Positions 36,704 to 45,934 of a DNA stretch of 64,000 nt are shown here, piece by piece. The notes under the pieces are model-generated. The model was not told the DNA's origin, did not search any database, and saw only the letters and a program-made list of their open reading frames with translations. Both the position numbers and the translations under genes were made by a program. This stretch comes from Emcibacter sp. Lineage in GTDB: Bacteria > Pseudomonadota > Alphaproteobacteria > Sphingomonadales > Emcibacteraceae. The stretch spans positions 434,001 through 498,000 of the forward strand of contig JAJFIQ010000026.1 of the NCBI GenBank assembly GCA_021774785.1, read 5' to 3'. Positions within the stretch are counted from its first letter, which is position 1, and each line of letters begins with the position of its first letter.

Positions 36704-37953
36704 CGTCACAAATACCCAGAGAAAAACAGCTAACTAATTATAATGTAGAGGAAATTCGTAAAGACTTCCCTATATTTTCTCAGGAAATATACGGCAAACC
36801 CCTGACGTTTCTTGATAGCGGCGCCAGCGCCCAAAAGCCGCAACGGGTTTTGGATGCGATCCAGAAATATTATTCTGAGGAATATGCCAATATCCACCGG
36901 GGGGTCTATTATCTGTCGCAGGTCGGCACCCAAAAATATGAAGATGCCCGTGGGAAGTTACAGAATTTCATTAACGCTAAAAGCCCGAACGAGGTGATTT
37001 TTGTTCGCGGTGCCACAGAAGCGATAAATCTTGTAGCATCAACCTGGGGTCGGAAGTTTTTGGAAGCTGGCGATGAAGTTGTTTTGAGCCAGATGGAACA
37101 TCATTCCAATATTGTGCCGTGGCAGATGCTACGTGATGAAAAAGATATTGTGCTTACCGTAGCCCCCATTGATGATAAAGCCAACTTTTTGTTTGAGGAA
37201 TATGAAAAGTTGCTCAGTGAAAATGTTAAGCTGGTTGCTATCACCCATATTTCCAATGCTTTGGGCACCATCACACCCATAAAGGAAATTATCCGGGCCG
37301 CCCATAAGGTCGGCGCCAAGGTTTTGGTCGATGGTTGTCAGGCGGTACCGCACATGCGGGTGGATGTACAGGATCTGGATGCTGATTTCTATGTCTTTTC
37401 TGCCCATAAGCTTTATGGTCCGACCGGGGTTGGTGTGCTTTATGCCAAGGAAGACTTGTTAAACGCCATGCCGCCCTATCAGGGCGGCGGCGATATGATC
37501 CGCTCGGTAACCTTTGAAAAGACGGTTTATAATGACCTGCCTCATAAGTTTGAGGCCGGAACACCCCATATTGCAGGCGGTATAGGTTTTGGTGCAGCCA
37601 TTGATTATGTGGAAGATTTGGGTTTCCATAATATTGGCGAACATGAAAACCGGATTCTAGACTATGCGTTGGATAAAATACAGGAAGTCGACGGGCTGAA
37701 TCTCATCGGGCGAGCCGATAATATGGCGGGGATTATATCTTTTACCATGGGTCTGGCCCATCCCCATGATATTGGCACCATATTGGATCAGGATGGCATC
37801 GCCATTCGGACCGGTCATCATTGTGCTCAACCAGTGATGGATTTTTTTGATATTCCGTCAACGGCGCGGGCATCGCTGGGGCTTTATAATACGGAACAGG
37901 ATATTGACCGGCTTGTGGAAGGCCTGCATAAGGTTAATCGGATTTTTTCATGA
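36700..37953 (+). CDS. sufS: Cysteine desulfurase SufS (class II)
   Basis: SufS takes sulfur from cysteine using PLP and gives a persulfide on its active Cys. The PLP lysine is in VFSAHKLYGPTGVGVLY. The active Cys is in RTGHHCAQPVMDFF, the class II pattern. The 417 residues are normal. The start overlaps the sufD stop as ATGA. No sufE or sufU partner is in this operon, so the sulfur acceptor must be elsewhere or different. Confidence 0.97.
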   Translation: MTSQIPREKQLTNYNVEEIRKDFPIFSQEIYGKPLTFLDSGASAQKPQRVLDAIQKYYSEEYANIHRGVYYLSQVGTQKYEDARGKLQNFINAKSPNEVIFVRGATEAINLVASTWGRKFLEAGDEVVLSQMEHHSNIVPWQMLRDEKDIVLTVAPIDDKANFLFEEYEKLLSENVKLVAITHISNALGTITPIKEIIRAAHKVGAKVLVDGCQAVPHMRVDVQDLDADFYVFSAHKLYGPTGVGVLYAKEDLLNAMPPYQGGGDMIRSVTFEKTVYNDLPHKFEAGTPHIAGGIGFGAAIDYVEDLGFHNIGEHENRILDYALDKIQEVDGLNLIGRADNMAGIISFTMGLAHPHDIGTILDQDGIAIRTGHHCAQPVMDFFDIPSTARASLGLYNTEQDIDRLVEGLHKVNRIFS

Positions 37954-37966
37954 AAGAGCAGGATGA

Positions 37967-38395
37967 ATGAGCTTTCTTGATAAATTTTTAAAAGAAGAAC
38001 AGGATAGACAAGTGAACAGCAGCGAAGAAAAGCCAATTGAGACAACTTCCGAGACAAGGGATTTTTCTGTTCCGCTGTCCGAAGAGACCCGTAAATACCT
38101 GCAGGAACAGATTGTCGCGCGGATGCGGGAAATATATGACCCGGAAATCCCCATAGATATCTATGAGATGGGCCTGATTTACGAAGTAAATGTGGCAGAA
38201 GACGCCAATGTGAATATTGTCATGACCCTGACCACGCCCCATTGTCCGGTGGCGGAAACCATGCCCGGTGATGTACAGCTACGGGCCGGTGATGTGGATG
38301 GTGTACGCGACGTTAATGTAGACCTAGTCTGGGACCCGCCCTGGACCATTTATATGATGAGCGAAGCCGCGCGTCTGGAAATGGGGTTTATGTAA
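37967..38395 (+). CDS. sufT: SUF-associated DUF59 (SufT/MIP18-like) protein
   Basis: The 142-residue protein has a charged N-terminal part and a MIP18/DUF59 domain with MREIYDPEIPIDIYEMGLIYEV, VMTLTTPHCPVAETMPGDV and VDLVWDPPWTIYMMSEAARLEMGF. The DPE motif and the TPHCP Cys are the family hallmarks. Such proteins mature Fe-S enzymes, probably by helping cluster transfer. It lies between sufS and sufA, its usual place in alphaproteobacteria. Confidence 0.92.
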   Translation: MSFLDKFLKEEQDRQVNSSEEKPIETTSETRDFSVPLSEETRKYLQEQIVARMREIYDPEIPIDIYEMGLIYEVNVAEDANVNIVMTLTTPHCPVAETMPGDVQLRAGDVDGVRDVNVDLVWDPPWTIYMMSEAARLEMGFM

Positions 38396-38398
38396 ATC

Positions 38399-38731
38399 AT
38401 GGATAGCGTAATTACCATAACCGATGCGGCAGCAGACCGGATCAGGGCAATCATGGACAGCCGGGGAACGTCATGTCACGGCGTTCGGCTTGGCACATCG
38501 ACCAAAGGCTGTAATGGCCTTTCCTATACCGTGAATTATGTGGATGAGATAGACCCGACGGATGAGCGGATAGAGGATAAAGGCGTCACACTATATGTGG
38601 ATGCCATGTCTTTGATTTACCTGATCGGTAGTGAGATGGATTACAAGCAAGAAAAATTTCAGAGCGGCTTCATCTTCACCAATCCCAATGCCACAGGCAG
38701 TTGCGGCTGCGGCGAAAGCTTTAGCGTTTAG
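38399..38731 (+). CDS. sufA: A-type Fe-S carrier SufA
   Basis: A-type carriers accept clusters from SufBCD and pass them to apoproteins. The 110-residue protein has all three conserved cysteines: GCNGLSY (about 41) and the C-terminal CGCGESF pair. The last residues SFSV are the family end. It starts 3 bases after sufT and closes the operon. IscA and ErpA are close paralogues; context decides for SufA. Confidence 0.93.
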   Translation: MDSVITITDAAADRIRAIMDSRGTSCHGVRLGTSTKGCNGLSYTVNYVDEIDPTDERIEDKGVTLYVDAMSLIYLIGSEMDYKQEKFQSGFIFTNPNATGSCGCGESFSV

Positions 38732-38732
38732 A

Positions 38733-38766
38733 ATATGTTGCCTTTAATTGTGGCAAGGCAACATAT
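38733..38766. terminator. 12-bp hairpin after the suf operon
   Basis: ATATGTTGCCTT (38733-38744) pairs perfectly with AAGGCAACATAT (38755-38766), right between the sufA stop and the stop of the convergent patatin gene. There is no T-run on either side, so it may end transcription only weakly or protect the RNA 3' ends of both genes. Confidence 0.65.
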
Positions 38767-38767
38767 C

Positions 38768-41287
38768 CTATAGCTTATTCACTTTTTCTCTTAGTTCGGT
38801 GAAAAGGTCCGGGACTTCATCCAGATGTTTTTCTTCCACATCCAATATGGCAAGGAAGGCCCGCTTTTTTATAGCGACCACATCCAGTTTATGGTCCAGA
38901 TGAGAAATCTGCGCCTGATTATAGAGCAGGTCTATCAAGCGTTCCGCCCCGTTAAAGCGGCCCCAGAGATAATCATTTTCCCGGTCTTTACGGCTGAAAA
39001 AAGCACCAAATCCGGCCATTGCAGTACCCTGTAGCGGCATGGCATCGTCCTTTTTGCGCAGTATGGAGGTATCCTTGGGGCTGATGCGGTTGATTTTAAC
39101 CTCATTAAATTCCCCAAGTTCTTTTGAGCCCATAATGGAAAATGTCGTCACATCCCAAAATGAGAAACCGATATAGCTGACGGCAAGGTTTTTGGTTAGA
39201 TCACTTTCCCAGTCAATTTTATATTGGTCGGCTATAAGCTGGTCCGAAACGGATTTATAATGGTCGAGGTTTAAACTGACGGCCAAGGCATCAAGCGCAG
39301 AATTTAGCCCCCCCAAATGATCGCCCAGCACCTCCTCAAGATCAATATCGGTAATATCATCATTGATATCAAGTTCGGCAACCGGGCAAAAAACGTCAAG
39401 CAGGGCCTCTTTCACTTCCGGAGGAATGGTGTTTGGGCTGACACAATTTCCGATATCTTCGAGAATGTCATAGAGCGAACGTTTTAATTCATCAAGCTTG
39501 CGCGCATCATCGGGATGGTGGGAATAATAGGTATTCAGGTCCTTTATGACAAAAAGCAGGCGGCGGCGTTGATATTTAATATCGAATTTGGTTAGAAAAT
39601 AACCCCATGATGGTAGCGGGTTTGCATCGCCATTTTTTTGTACCAGCCCCTTAACCCAATTCATCAGCTTGGACTGGTTGTTTTTTTCCAGCCTTTCAGA
39701 ATAAGAGGAGAAATCAAATTTATCCCGAAAAGCCATATTATGGAGTACGGAAAAAAGCCGTCGCCGTCTTCGGCTGCCGGGGGCAAAACCACAGATATCG
39801 GATATAAGGTTGGTCAGGTTGGCGACCGTATTGCGCACCTTTAGTCTTGCATAGCCACCATATGAAAAGCCGGCGCCTGTTACGGTTTTGATATTGGCTA
39901 TGATCCGAAGATAAGTGATTTGTCCGGCATCGGAAATGGAATCCAGGGTATTGCCGGAAATTTCTGCCACCAGCTCTTCAATCTCTGGCTTGGCATGGTC
40001 GATTACGGTTTTGATGGTTCTTATCTGCTGATTATAACCCTGAATATCGGTCAGATCATCATGCATAGGCTCATTCATGGGAATATTGGACATGGCCCCC
40101 TTAATGGTATTGAGCATGGAGGGCGGGGCGCCGGTTGGCGAGACAATCAGTCTTTCCGGATTGGGATCAATATAGATAATTCGTCTGTCCACTTCCCGAA
40201 ATGCAGGTCGCCCCTGAATGGCAGTGATGGCTTGATCAAAGGGTTTATTATTCAAGATACTGCCGTCCAGAAAAGACGTTTGCATGGGGTCAAGTCCGGC
40301 CTTTTCATATTCTGAGAAGTTATTCTTTAAAAAGTCGTCTTTTTTAATCCAGATTTTATCAAGATCTTTTAGAAAGCTGTCCATTTCCCGAAGCTGGGTT
40401 GGCGGAAAGGCCCCGGGATAGCTGGATGTGGCCCTTGCGGCAAAACTTAATGCCGGAATATCAAGATATTCAAAATCAGTTTCAATATTATTGGTCGTAT
40501 CGCCATTGCCCGCAATACGACCGTTTTTTTTGTTAAGATAGGAGAAATGGAAATTATGGCGATGCTCTCGTTCATGAATGAAGGCCGGATCATTCATGGG
40601 GATTACCCGTCGAAAGCCGTAATAGTCGGTCACCGTGACATAAAGGTCGAGCCGATGACCATAGGGCATCAGGGAATGGCCCTTGATCGGACCCATACCG
40701 TTAAGGCCCTTATACATAAGGCCCAGAAAATGTTTTCCGTCAAAGGGTGGTTTTAATTTCCAGATATTCATCAGGGAAGGCAGCTTTTTTTGCACTTCGT
40801 CTGCCAATGCCGTATCCCCAAGATATTTTCGGCTCAGGTAATTTACAATTGGTTTGGAGAGCACTTTATCAAAGGCTCCAGCCGGTTTTTTATTACCCAC
40901 AAGTCGCTCCACATCGGCTTCGGCCAACCAATGATGGCGCAGGTGATCCATGCTAAGGTCATGGGCCAGCGCCCGACCCAGAAAAATACTATTCATGCCA
41001 CCTGCCGATGCCCCTGCGATAACATCTACAATGATTCGAAGTTCAAGTTTCGGGGACAGAGCTTTGAGGATGTCAAAATAAACCAGCTCTGTATCCGGCT
41101 TATCAATGAGATGTTCATTGGGATAAATATATTTTTTGCGGCTTTCGGCATTAATATCGGGATCACTGTGAAAGGCTTTGGAGGCACGGACAAGTTTCAG
41201 GATTTCTTTGGATGTGCCATGGATATAGACGGCGAGTGAGACACCGCCAAAACACACCAAAGCTAACCTTAGTTCCTTTTCCTGCAT
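38768..41287 (-). CDS. Patatin-family phospholipase with DUF3376-type C-terminus
   Basis: The 839-residue protein has an N-terminal patatin hydrolase: the oxyanion-hole segment CFGGVSLAVYIHG (12-24), the nucleophile elbow GASAGG with Ser94, and the Asp of the dyad in FLDGSILNNKPFDQAI. The rest (about 420-839) is a long helical region that matches the large patatin-related proteins carrying DUF3376. No signal peptide or membrane helix is visible, so it is probably cytosolic or peripheral. Substrate is unknown; patatins are acyl hydrolases on phospholipids or galactolipids. It stands alone, convergent to the suf operon. Confidence 0.85.
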   Translation of the reverse strand: MQEKELRLALVCFGGVSLAVYIHGTSKEILKLVRASKAFHSDPDINAESRKKYIYPNEHLIDKPDTELVYFDILKALSPKLELRIIVDVIAGASAGGMNSIFLGRALAHDLSMDHLRHHWLAEADVERLVGNKKPAGAFDKVLSKPIVNYLSRKYLGDTALADEVQKKLPSLMNIWKLKPPFDGKHFLGLMYKGLNGMGPIKGHSLMPYGHRLDLYVTVTDYYGFRRVIPMNDPAFIHEREHRHNFHFSYLNKKNGRIAGNGDTTNNIETDFEYLDIPALSFAARATSSYPGAFPPTQLREMDSFLKDLDKIWIKKDDFLKNNFSEYEKAGLDPMQTSFLDGSILNNKPFDQAITAIQGRPAFREVDRRIIYIDPNPERLIVSPTGAPPSMLNTIKGAMSNIPMNEPMHDDLTDIQGYNQQIRTIKTVIDHAKPEIEELVAEISGNTLDSISDAGQITYLRIIANIKTVTGAGFSYGGYARLKVRNTVANLTNLISDICGFAPGSRRRRRLFSVLHNMAFRDKFDFSSYSERLEKNNQSKLMNWVKGLVQKNGDANPLPSWGYFLTKFDIKYQRRRLLFVIKDLNTYYSHHPDDARKLDELKRSLYDILEDIGNCVSPNTIPPEVKEALLDVFCPVAELDINDDITDIDLEEVLGDHLGGLNSALDALAVSLNLDHYKSVSDQLIADQYKIDWESDLTKNLAVSYIGFSFWDVTTFSIMGSKELGEFNEVKINRISPKDTSILRKKDDAMPLQGTAMAGFGAFFSRKDRENDYLWGRFNGAERLIDLLYNQAQISHLDHKLDVVAIKKRAFLAILDVEEKHLDEVPDLFTELREKVNKL

Positions 41288-41393
41288 ATAAATTTATCCG
41301 ATTCTGTGATAATAAATATAACCGCTAAGTGTGAAATAGCAGTTAAAAAGTAGTATTTCTAGGTATTTAGGAAATTTTTAGGCAAGTGACCCC

Positions 41394-41903
41394 TTATAAT
41401 TCTTTCTTTCGTTCATCAGACGGTATAACCCAATGAAAAACTTGTCCGCCGTTACGTCGCAGCCCAGACCAGTCAGCAATATCAAAATCCAAGACAGCCA
41501 TCATGCCGGTGGGAAATTTAAGGCTGCGGTCATTCTGTGGCGGATTATGGGCCAGATCATGAAATAAGACCGCCAGCCCCGGATTATGAGCAATGATCAT
41601 GGTGGAGCCGCTATTCGATTCAAACCCCTTAAGCAGATGCATCAAATGCGGGGCAGAGGCCAGATATAAATCATTACGAAAGACAGTTGTAATGTCCATC
41701 TCGGCACCGTCCAAAAGCTGACTCTGAGTTTCCACAGCACGGGCGGCTGATGAGCAGAGAATATGATCAGGCAGCATATTGGCCTTTTTTAAATATTGGC
41801 CGAGCCACAAGGCGTCTTTTCTACCGCGCGAAGATAAAGGGCGGGTTTGGTCGCTGGTGCAAAAGCCAGCCTTGGCGTGTCTGAGGATGAAAAGTCGTTT
41901 CAT
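41394..41903 (-). CDS. sixA: SixA-type phosphohistidine phosphatase
   Basis: The 169-residue protein is a short histidine phosphatase. It has the RHA core (LFILRHAKAGF), the second His in MIIAHNPGL, and CSSAARAVETQSQLL. SixA-type enzymes remove phosphate from histidine of HPt domains or from phosphocarriers. The frame extends upstream to 41993, but that stretch overlaps the neighbouring gene and is not family-like; the ATG at 41903 is the natural start. It is downstream of the SDHAF4-like gene on the same strand. Confidence 0.9.
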   Translation of the reverse strand: MKRLFILRHAKAGFCTSDQTRPLSSRGRKDALWLGQYLKKANMLPDHILCSSAARAVETQSQLLDGAEMDITTVFRNDLYLASAPHLMHLLKGFESNSGSTMIIAHNPGLAVLFHDLAHNPPQNDRSLKFPTGMMAVLDFDIADWSGLRRNGGQVFHWVIPSDERKKEL

Positions 41904-41919
41904 TATTTTCCGGCGGTCC

Positions 41920-42075
41920 CTAGAAATCAGAAGCGATGCCGTTATTTTCCCAGTCGCCGTAACGGGTTGGTTCTGGGCCTTTACGACCGCCAACTTCTTT
42001 TTGTTGTTCGGTGTCTTTATGGGCTTTTTTAGGGCTTCTGGTCGGGGGTGGCGGGTTTTTTCTTTGGTCGGTCAT
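41920..42075 (-). CDS. DUF1674 protein, SDHAF4-like succinate dehydrogenase assembly factor
   Basis: This 51-residue protein ends with KEVGGRKGPEPTRYGDWENNGIASDF, read as the two blocks GGRKGPEPTRYGDW and GIASDF, the signature of DUF1674. Its eukaryotic counterpart SDHAF4 helps the flavinylated SdhA subunit assemble into complex II. The N-terminal half is basic and proline-rich. I chose the ATG at 42075 because upstream residues are not conserved-looking. It lies 16 bases upstream of sixA and diverges from rsmB, and it is easily missed by gene finders. Confidence 0.85.
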   Translation of the reverse strand: MTDQRKNPPPPTRSPKKAHKDTEQQKEVGGRKGPEPTRYGDWENNGIASDF

Positions 42076-42145
42076 TGAACTAGCCTTGCTAATCTGTTTT
42101 ATTAATTCCATATATAGCAGTAATTTGAACGCTAGTGGATAAAAT

Positions 42146-43453
42146 ATGGCAAATGATCTGACAGGCCGGTGGGCTGCGCTGGGTTTTCTGGAAAAAATTC
42201 TTGATGATCATCTGCCGCTGGATCAGGCTTTTGATCAGATCTGCAGCCAGTTTGGCGATAAACTGTCCGCGCAGGACCGGGGTTTTGTCCGTCATTTGGG
42301 TACGACATGCCTTCGGCATCTGGGCCAGCTGGATGCGATGATCAATCATTGCACATCAAAAAACCTGACTGGAAAGCAAAAAACCGTGCGTAATATCCTG
42401 CGACTGGGTATCACACAACTGCTCTATATGCAGGTTCCGGCTCATGCTGCCGTGAATTCAGCGGTAAAAATGACCGATAAACAGAAAAACAACTCAGACC
42501 GCCACAGTAAAGGCATGGTAAATGCCATTCTAAGGCGTATAGACCGGGAGCGGGAAAAATTTTCCACTAAATTCTCACCCAATTTGAATATTCCCAAATG
42601 GCTGAAGGAAAACTGGAAGGATAACCTCGGATCAGAGGCGGTGGATAAAATTGCTGTTGCCCTTTTGGACGAACCCCCGCTGGATTTCAGCTTAAAGTTC
42701 GAAAGTGAAGGGGCAGAATGGGCAGTAAAGCTTGGCGGAAAGCTGTTACCAAACGGATCGGTTCGTGTGGAAAAAGCAGGCAGTGTCCAGAATCTTCCCG
42801 GATATGAAGACGGTCAATGGTGGGTACAGGATGTGGCCGCCAGCCTTCCGGCGATGCTGTTGGGGGCAAAAAAGGGCGACAATGTTCTGGAGCTATGCGC
42901 GGCCCCGGGCGGTAAAACGGCGCAGACGGCCGCAAAAGGCTGTCGGGTGACAGCTGTGGATCAATCGGCACGGCGCCTTCGACGGCTGCAGGAAAATATG
43001 GACCGGTTAAATCTCGCCTGTGATGTCGTGACATCAGATGCCGCAAAATTTACGCCGCAAAAGCAATATGATTTTATCCTGCTGGACGCGCCCTGCTCTT
43101 CCACCGGCACCCTGCGCCGCCATCCAGATGTTAGCCGTGCCAAGGGACCAAAAGATATTCAGGCCCTTGCCGAAATTCAAAGACGCCTGTTGGATGCAGC
43201 GGTGTCAATGATGCCACCATCGGGTATTTTGATATATTGCGTCTGTTCCCTGCAGGCTCAGGAGGGGCGTGAGCAGATAAAGGCTTTACTGGACCGTAAT
43301 GGAACGGTAAAACGAAAGGGAATAGAGGTTGCGGAATTGTCCGGATTTGAAAACTCACGGCTAAAAAATGGGGATGTTCAGACGTTACCTCACCATATAT
43401 CGGGCGGCATGGACGGATTTTTTATCAGCCGCCTTATTAAAGTTTCAGATTAA
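42146..43453 (+). CDS. rsmB: 16S rRNA (cytosine-C5) methyltransferase RsmB/NOP2 type
   Basis: RsmB-type enzymes methylate a cytosine of 16S rRNA. The N-terminal NusB-like domain (about 1-140, [29 protein letters not shown]) is followed by the SAM domain: [31 protein letters not shown] with the release Cys, and [11 protein letters not shown] with the catalytic Cys. Length is 435 residues. rpe begins 14 bases after its stop. Confidence 0.95.
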   Translation: MANDLTGRWAALGFLEKILDDHLPLDQAFDQICSQFGDKLSAQDRGFVRHLGTTCLRHLGQLDAMINHCTSKNLTGKQKTVRNILRLGITQLLYMQVPAHAAVNSAVKMTDKQKNNSDRHSKGMVNAILRRIDREREKFSTKFSPNLNIPKWLKENWKDNLGSEAVDKIAVALLDEPPLDFSLKFESEGAEWAVKLGGKLLPNGSVRVEKAGSVQNLPGYEDGQWWVQDVAASLPAMLLGAKKGDNVLELCAAPGGKTAQTAAKGCRVTAVDQSARRLRRLQENMDRLNLACDVVTSDAAKFTPQKQYDFILLDAPCSSTGTLRRHPDVSRAKGPKDIQALAEIQRRLLDAAVSMMPPSGILIYCVCSLQAQEGREQIKALLDRNGTVKRKGIEVAELSGFENSRLKNGDVQTLPHHISGGMDGFFISRLIKVSD

Positions 43454-43467
43454 AAACTAGGGTTACC

Positions 43468-44130
43468 ATGCAAAAAAATACCAAAATTGCCCCCTCAATC
43501 CTTTCCGCAGACTTCGCCCGCCTGGGGGAGGAAATTGCCGCTATTGATACGGCCGGGGCGGATTATATTCATGTGGATGTGATGGATGGTCATTTTGTGC
43601 CCAACATCACCATAGGTCCGGACGTGGTCAGGGCGATCCGGCCTTTCAGCAAGAAGATATTTGATGTGCATCTGATGATTTCTCCAGTGGATAATTATAT
43701 TGAGGGTTTTGCCAATGCCGGATCAGACATCATCACCATCCATGCTGAAGCAACACCCCATTGTCACCGGACCATACAATTGATCAAGTCTTTGGGCAAA
43801 AAGGCGGGCATCTCATACAATCCCGGCACCGCCATAGAGGGACTGGAAAATGTGATCGACATGGTTGATCTGATTTTGGTGATGAGCGTAAACCCGGGCT
43901 TTGGCGGTCAGAAATTTATCGTGACGCAACTGGAGAAAATCCGTCGTATACGCCAGATGATTGATGACAGCGGTCGCGATATTGATCTGCAGGTTGATGG
44001 CGGCATTAATATTGATACAGCAAAATTGGCCATAGAGGCCGGGGCCGATGTTCTGGTTGCGGGAACAGCAACATTCACCGGAGGGCCGTCTCAGTATGCG
44101 GTAAACATCCGCAACCTGCGTGGTGACTAA
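43468..44130 (+). CDS. rpe: Ribulose-phosphate 3-epimerase
   Basis: Rpe interconverts ribulose 5-phosphate and xylulose 5-phosphate in the pentose phosphate pathway. The TIM-barrel motifs are [31 protein letters not shown] with metal ligands, [13 protein letters not shown] and [14 protein letters not shown]. The 220-residue length is normal. It lies between rsmB and the heparinase-fold gene, probably in one transcript (gaps 14 and 2 bases). Confidence 0.98.
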   Translation: MQKNTKIAPSILSADFARLGEEIAAIDTAGADYIHVDVMDGHFVPNITIGPDVVRAIRPFSKKIFDVHLMISPVDNYIEGFANAGSDIITIHAEATPHCHRTIQLIKSLGKKAGISYNPGTAIEGLENVIDMVDLILVMSVNPGFGGQKFIVTQLEKIRRIRQMIDDSGRDIDLQVDGGINIDTAKLAIEAGADVLVAGTATFTGGPSQYAVNIRNLRGD

Positions 44131-44132
44131 CG

Positions 44133-45851
44133 ATGTCCATCATTCACCGTAAATCAGTCACATCCTTTGCCGCGAAAGTGCAAAATCGACTGAAAAAAAT
44201 GGTGAAGAAAGCAGGCTATTCCAGTCGTATTCACGAATTCCGCTTAAAAGGTAAACACCCTCTGCGCTTGCTTGGTACCCCAAAAGACCCCTGGGCGGGT
44301 TCCCTTGAAGCGGGATCACATATTCTGTTTAATAGATTTTATTGTGAAGGCCGGGTGCTCAGAAACCCGGATGAGGAAAATGGCGAATGGCAACAGGGCG
44401 ATATATGGCGGGCAGATAACCTGACCCCTAAATGGCAACAGTATTTGCATTCATTCTGCTGGCTTCGGGATTTAAACCGGGTCGTAGATCGCAATGCGGC
44501 TAGGATCAAGGCCATAACCTTGACCCGCCACTGGTTGGAGAGTTTTGACCATTGGCACGATCTGGCTTGGGATGCGGACATCATTGGTCGGCGAATAACC
44601 AACTGGATGGCCTATGCGCCACTTATTCTTGACACCAATGATTTGATTTATCGAAGCAAACTGTTGAATTGCCTAGCTCGGCAGGCAAGGCATCTATATC
44701 ATGTGGGTGATGATCAGCTTCGGGGTCTGCGGCGTATGCAAGCCATTGGTGGCCTGATAATAGCGGGGCTATATGTCCCGTATGGCGAACGATGGCTGAA
44801 AAAGGGAACCGGACTGCTCAAAGCAGCCTTGGTACAGGAAATTCTGGCTGATGGCGGAATTATGAGCCGTTCACCGGAAGAATTATATCGAATTCTACGG
44901 GATATTTTGATGGTTCGGGCGTCCTTTGAAGCTATGGGCCATAAAATCCCAAAGGCATTGGATGATGCCGTTGGGTGCATGATCCCCATGCTAAAAAACC
45001 TTCTTCACGGTGATGGAAAGTTGGCTCTTTTCAATGGCTCAAGCGAACAAAGTAAACGCGATATTGCGGCAGTCTTTGCTTTTGCCGATGATTTCAAAGA
45101 TGAGATGCCTCAGGCTGACGGCGAAAAAAGTGGCTTCAGACGACTTGCACACGACCCGTTGACCGTAATAGTTGATGCTGGTCCGCCGGCGGATACGGAT
45201 ATTAGCGATAATAGTCATGCCGGAACTCTGTCCTTTGAAATGAGTGACGGCAAACAGCGGGTCATTGTTAATTGTGGCAGTGCCAGTTCGTTGCCTGATA
45301 TGATGGAAAGCGATATTCACAATCTGTCCCGGGCAACAGCAGCTCATTCAACTGTGGTTTTGAACGATAAAAACTCCAGCGAAATTCGTAAAGATGGCCT
45401 GATCGGCAATGGCCCCACTTGGGTGAAATGCACCCGAACGTCTAAAAAAGGCCATAGCCTTCTGGAGGCAAGCCACGATGGTTATCTGTCCCGTTTTGGC
45501 ATTATCCACCACCGGACATTCTATATGAATGATAAAGGGGATGATTTGCGGGGGGAGGATATTCTGGAACGCAGAAAAAATAGCTCGGAAAAGCCCAGAT
45601 TTGATGTGCGGTTTCATATCCACCCTGATATTACCATCACCCGACAAGGGGCCACGGACCGGTTGCTGTTGCGGCTGCCCACATCAGAATATTGGCAATT
45701 TCAATGTTCGGGCGGAGCACTTGCTTTGGAGGAAAGTCTTTATTTGGAAGAAGGAATACAGAATTCACGGCAAATTGTTGTCTCGGGCACGGCAGAGGAC
45801 AAAAATATCGTGATAAAATGGTCACTGCACCGTATAGAACATAATAACTGA
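44133..45851 (+). CDS. Heparinase II/III family protein
   Basis: The 572-residue protein has the alpha-toroid of heparinase II/III-like proteins in its N-terminal half (about 40-330, with AWDADIIGRRITNWMAYAPLI) and the C-terminal beta-sandwich (about 340-565) with RHDPL-like RLAHDPLTVIVDAG, AHSTVVLNDKNSSE and SRFGIIHHRTFYM. True heparinases act on uronic-acid polysaccharides; the alphaproteobacterial members between rsmB/rpe and purH have unknown substrates. It has no clear signal peptide, only a basic start, which is odd for a polysaccharide lyase. Confidence 0.88.
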   Translation: MSIIHRKSVTSFAAKVQNRLKKMVKKAGYSSRIHEFRLKGKHPLRLLGTPKDPWAGSLEAGSHILFNRFYCEGRVLRNPDEENGEWQQGDIWRADNLTPKWQQYLHSFCWLRDLNRVVDRNAARIKAITLTRHWLESFDHWHDLAWDADIIGRRITNWMAYAPLILDTNDLIYRSKLLNCLARQARHLYHVGDDQLRGLRRMQAIGGLIIAGLYVPYGERWLKKGTGLLKAALVQEILADGGIMSRSPEELYRILRDILMVRASFEAMGHKIPKALDDAVGCMIPMLKNLLHGDGKLALFNGSSEQSKRDIAAVFAFADDFKDEMPQADGEKSGFRRLAHDPLTVIVDAGPPADTDISDNSHAGTLSFEMSDGKQRVIVNCGSASSLPDMMESDIHNLSRATAAHSTVVLNDKNSSEIRKDGLIGNGPTWVKCTRTSKKGHSLLEASHDGYLSRFGIIHHRTFYMNDKGDDLRGEDILERRKNSSEKPRFDVRFHIHPDITITRQGATDRLLLRLPTSEYWQFQCSGGALALEESLYLEEGIQNSRQIVVSGTAEDKNIVIKWSLHRIEHNN

Positions 45852-45934
45852 GACTGACGCTTAATTTTCCCTTGCGAAATCAGGTCTGATCCATTAGGTC
45901 GTAAACGGGTAATTTTATCAAAAGGGATAGCGTA

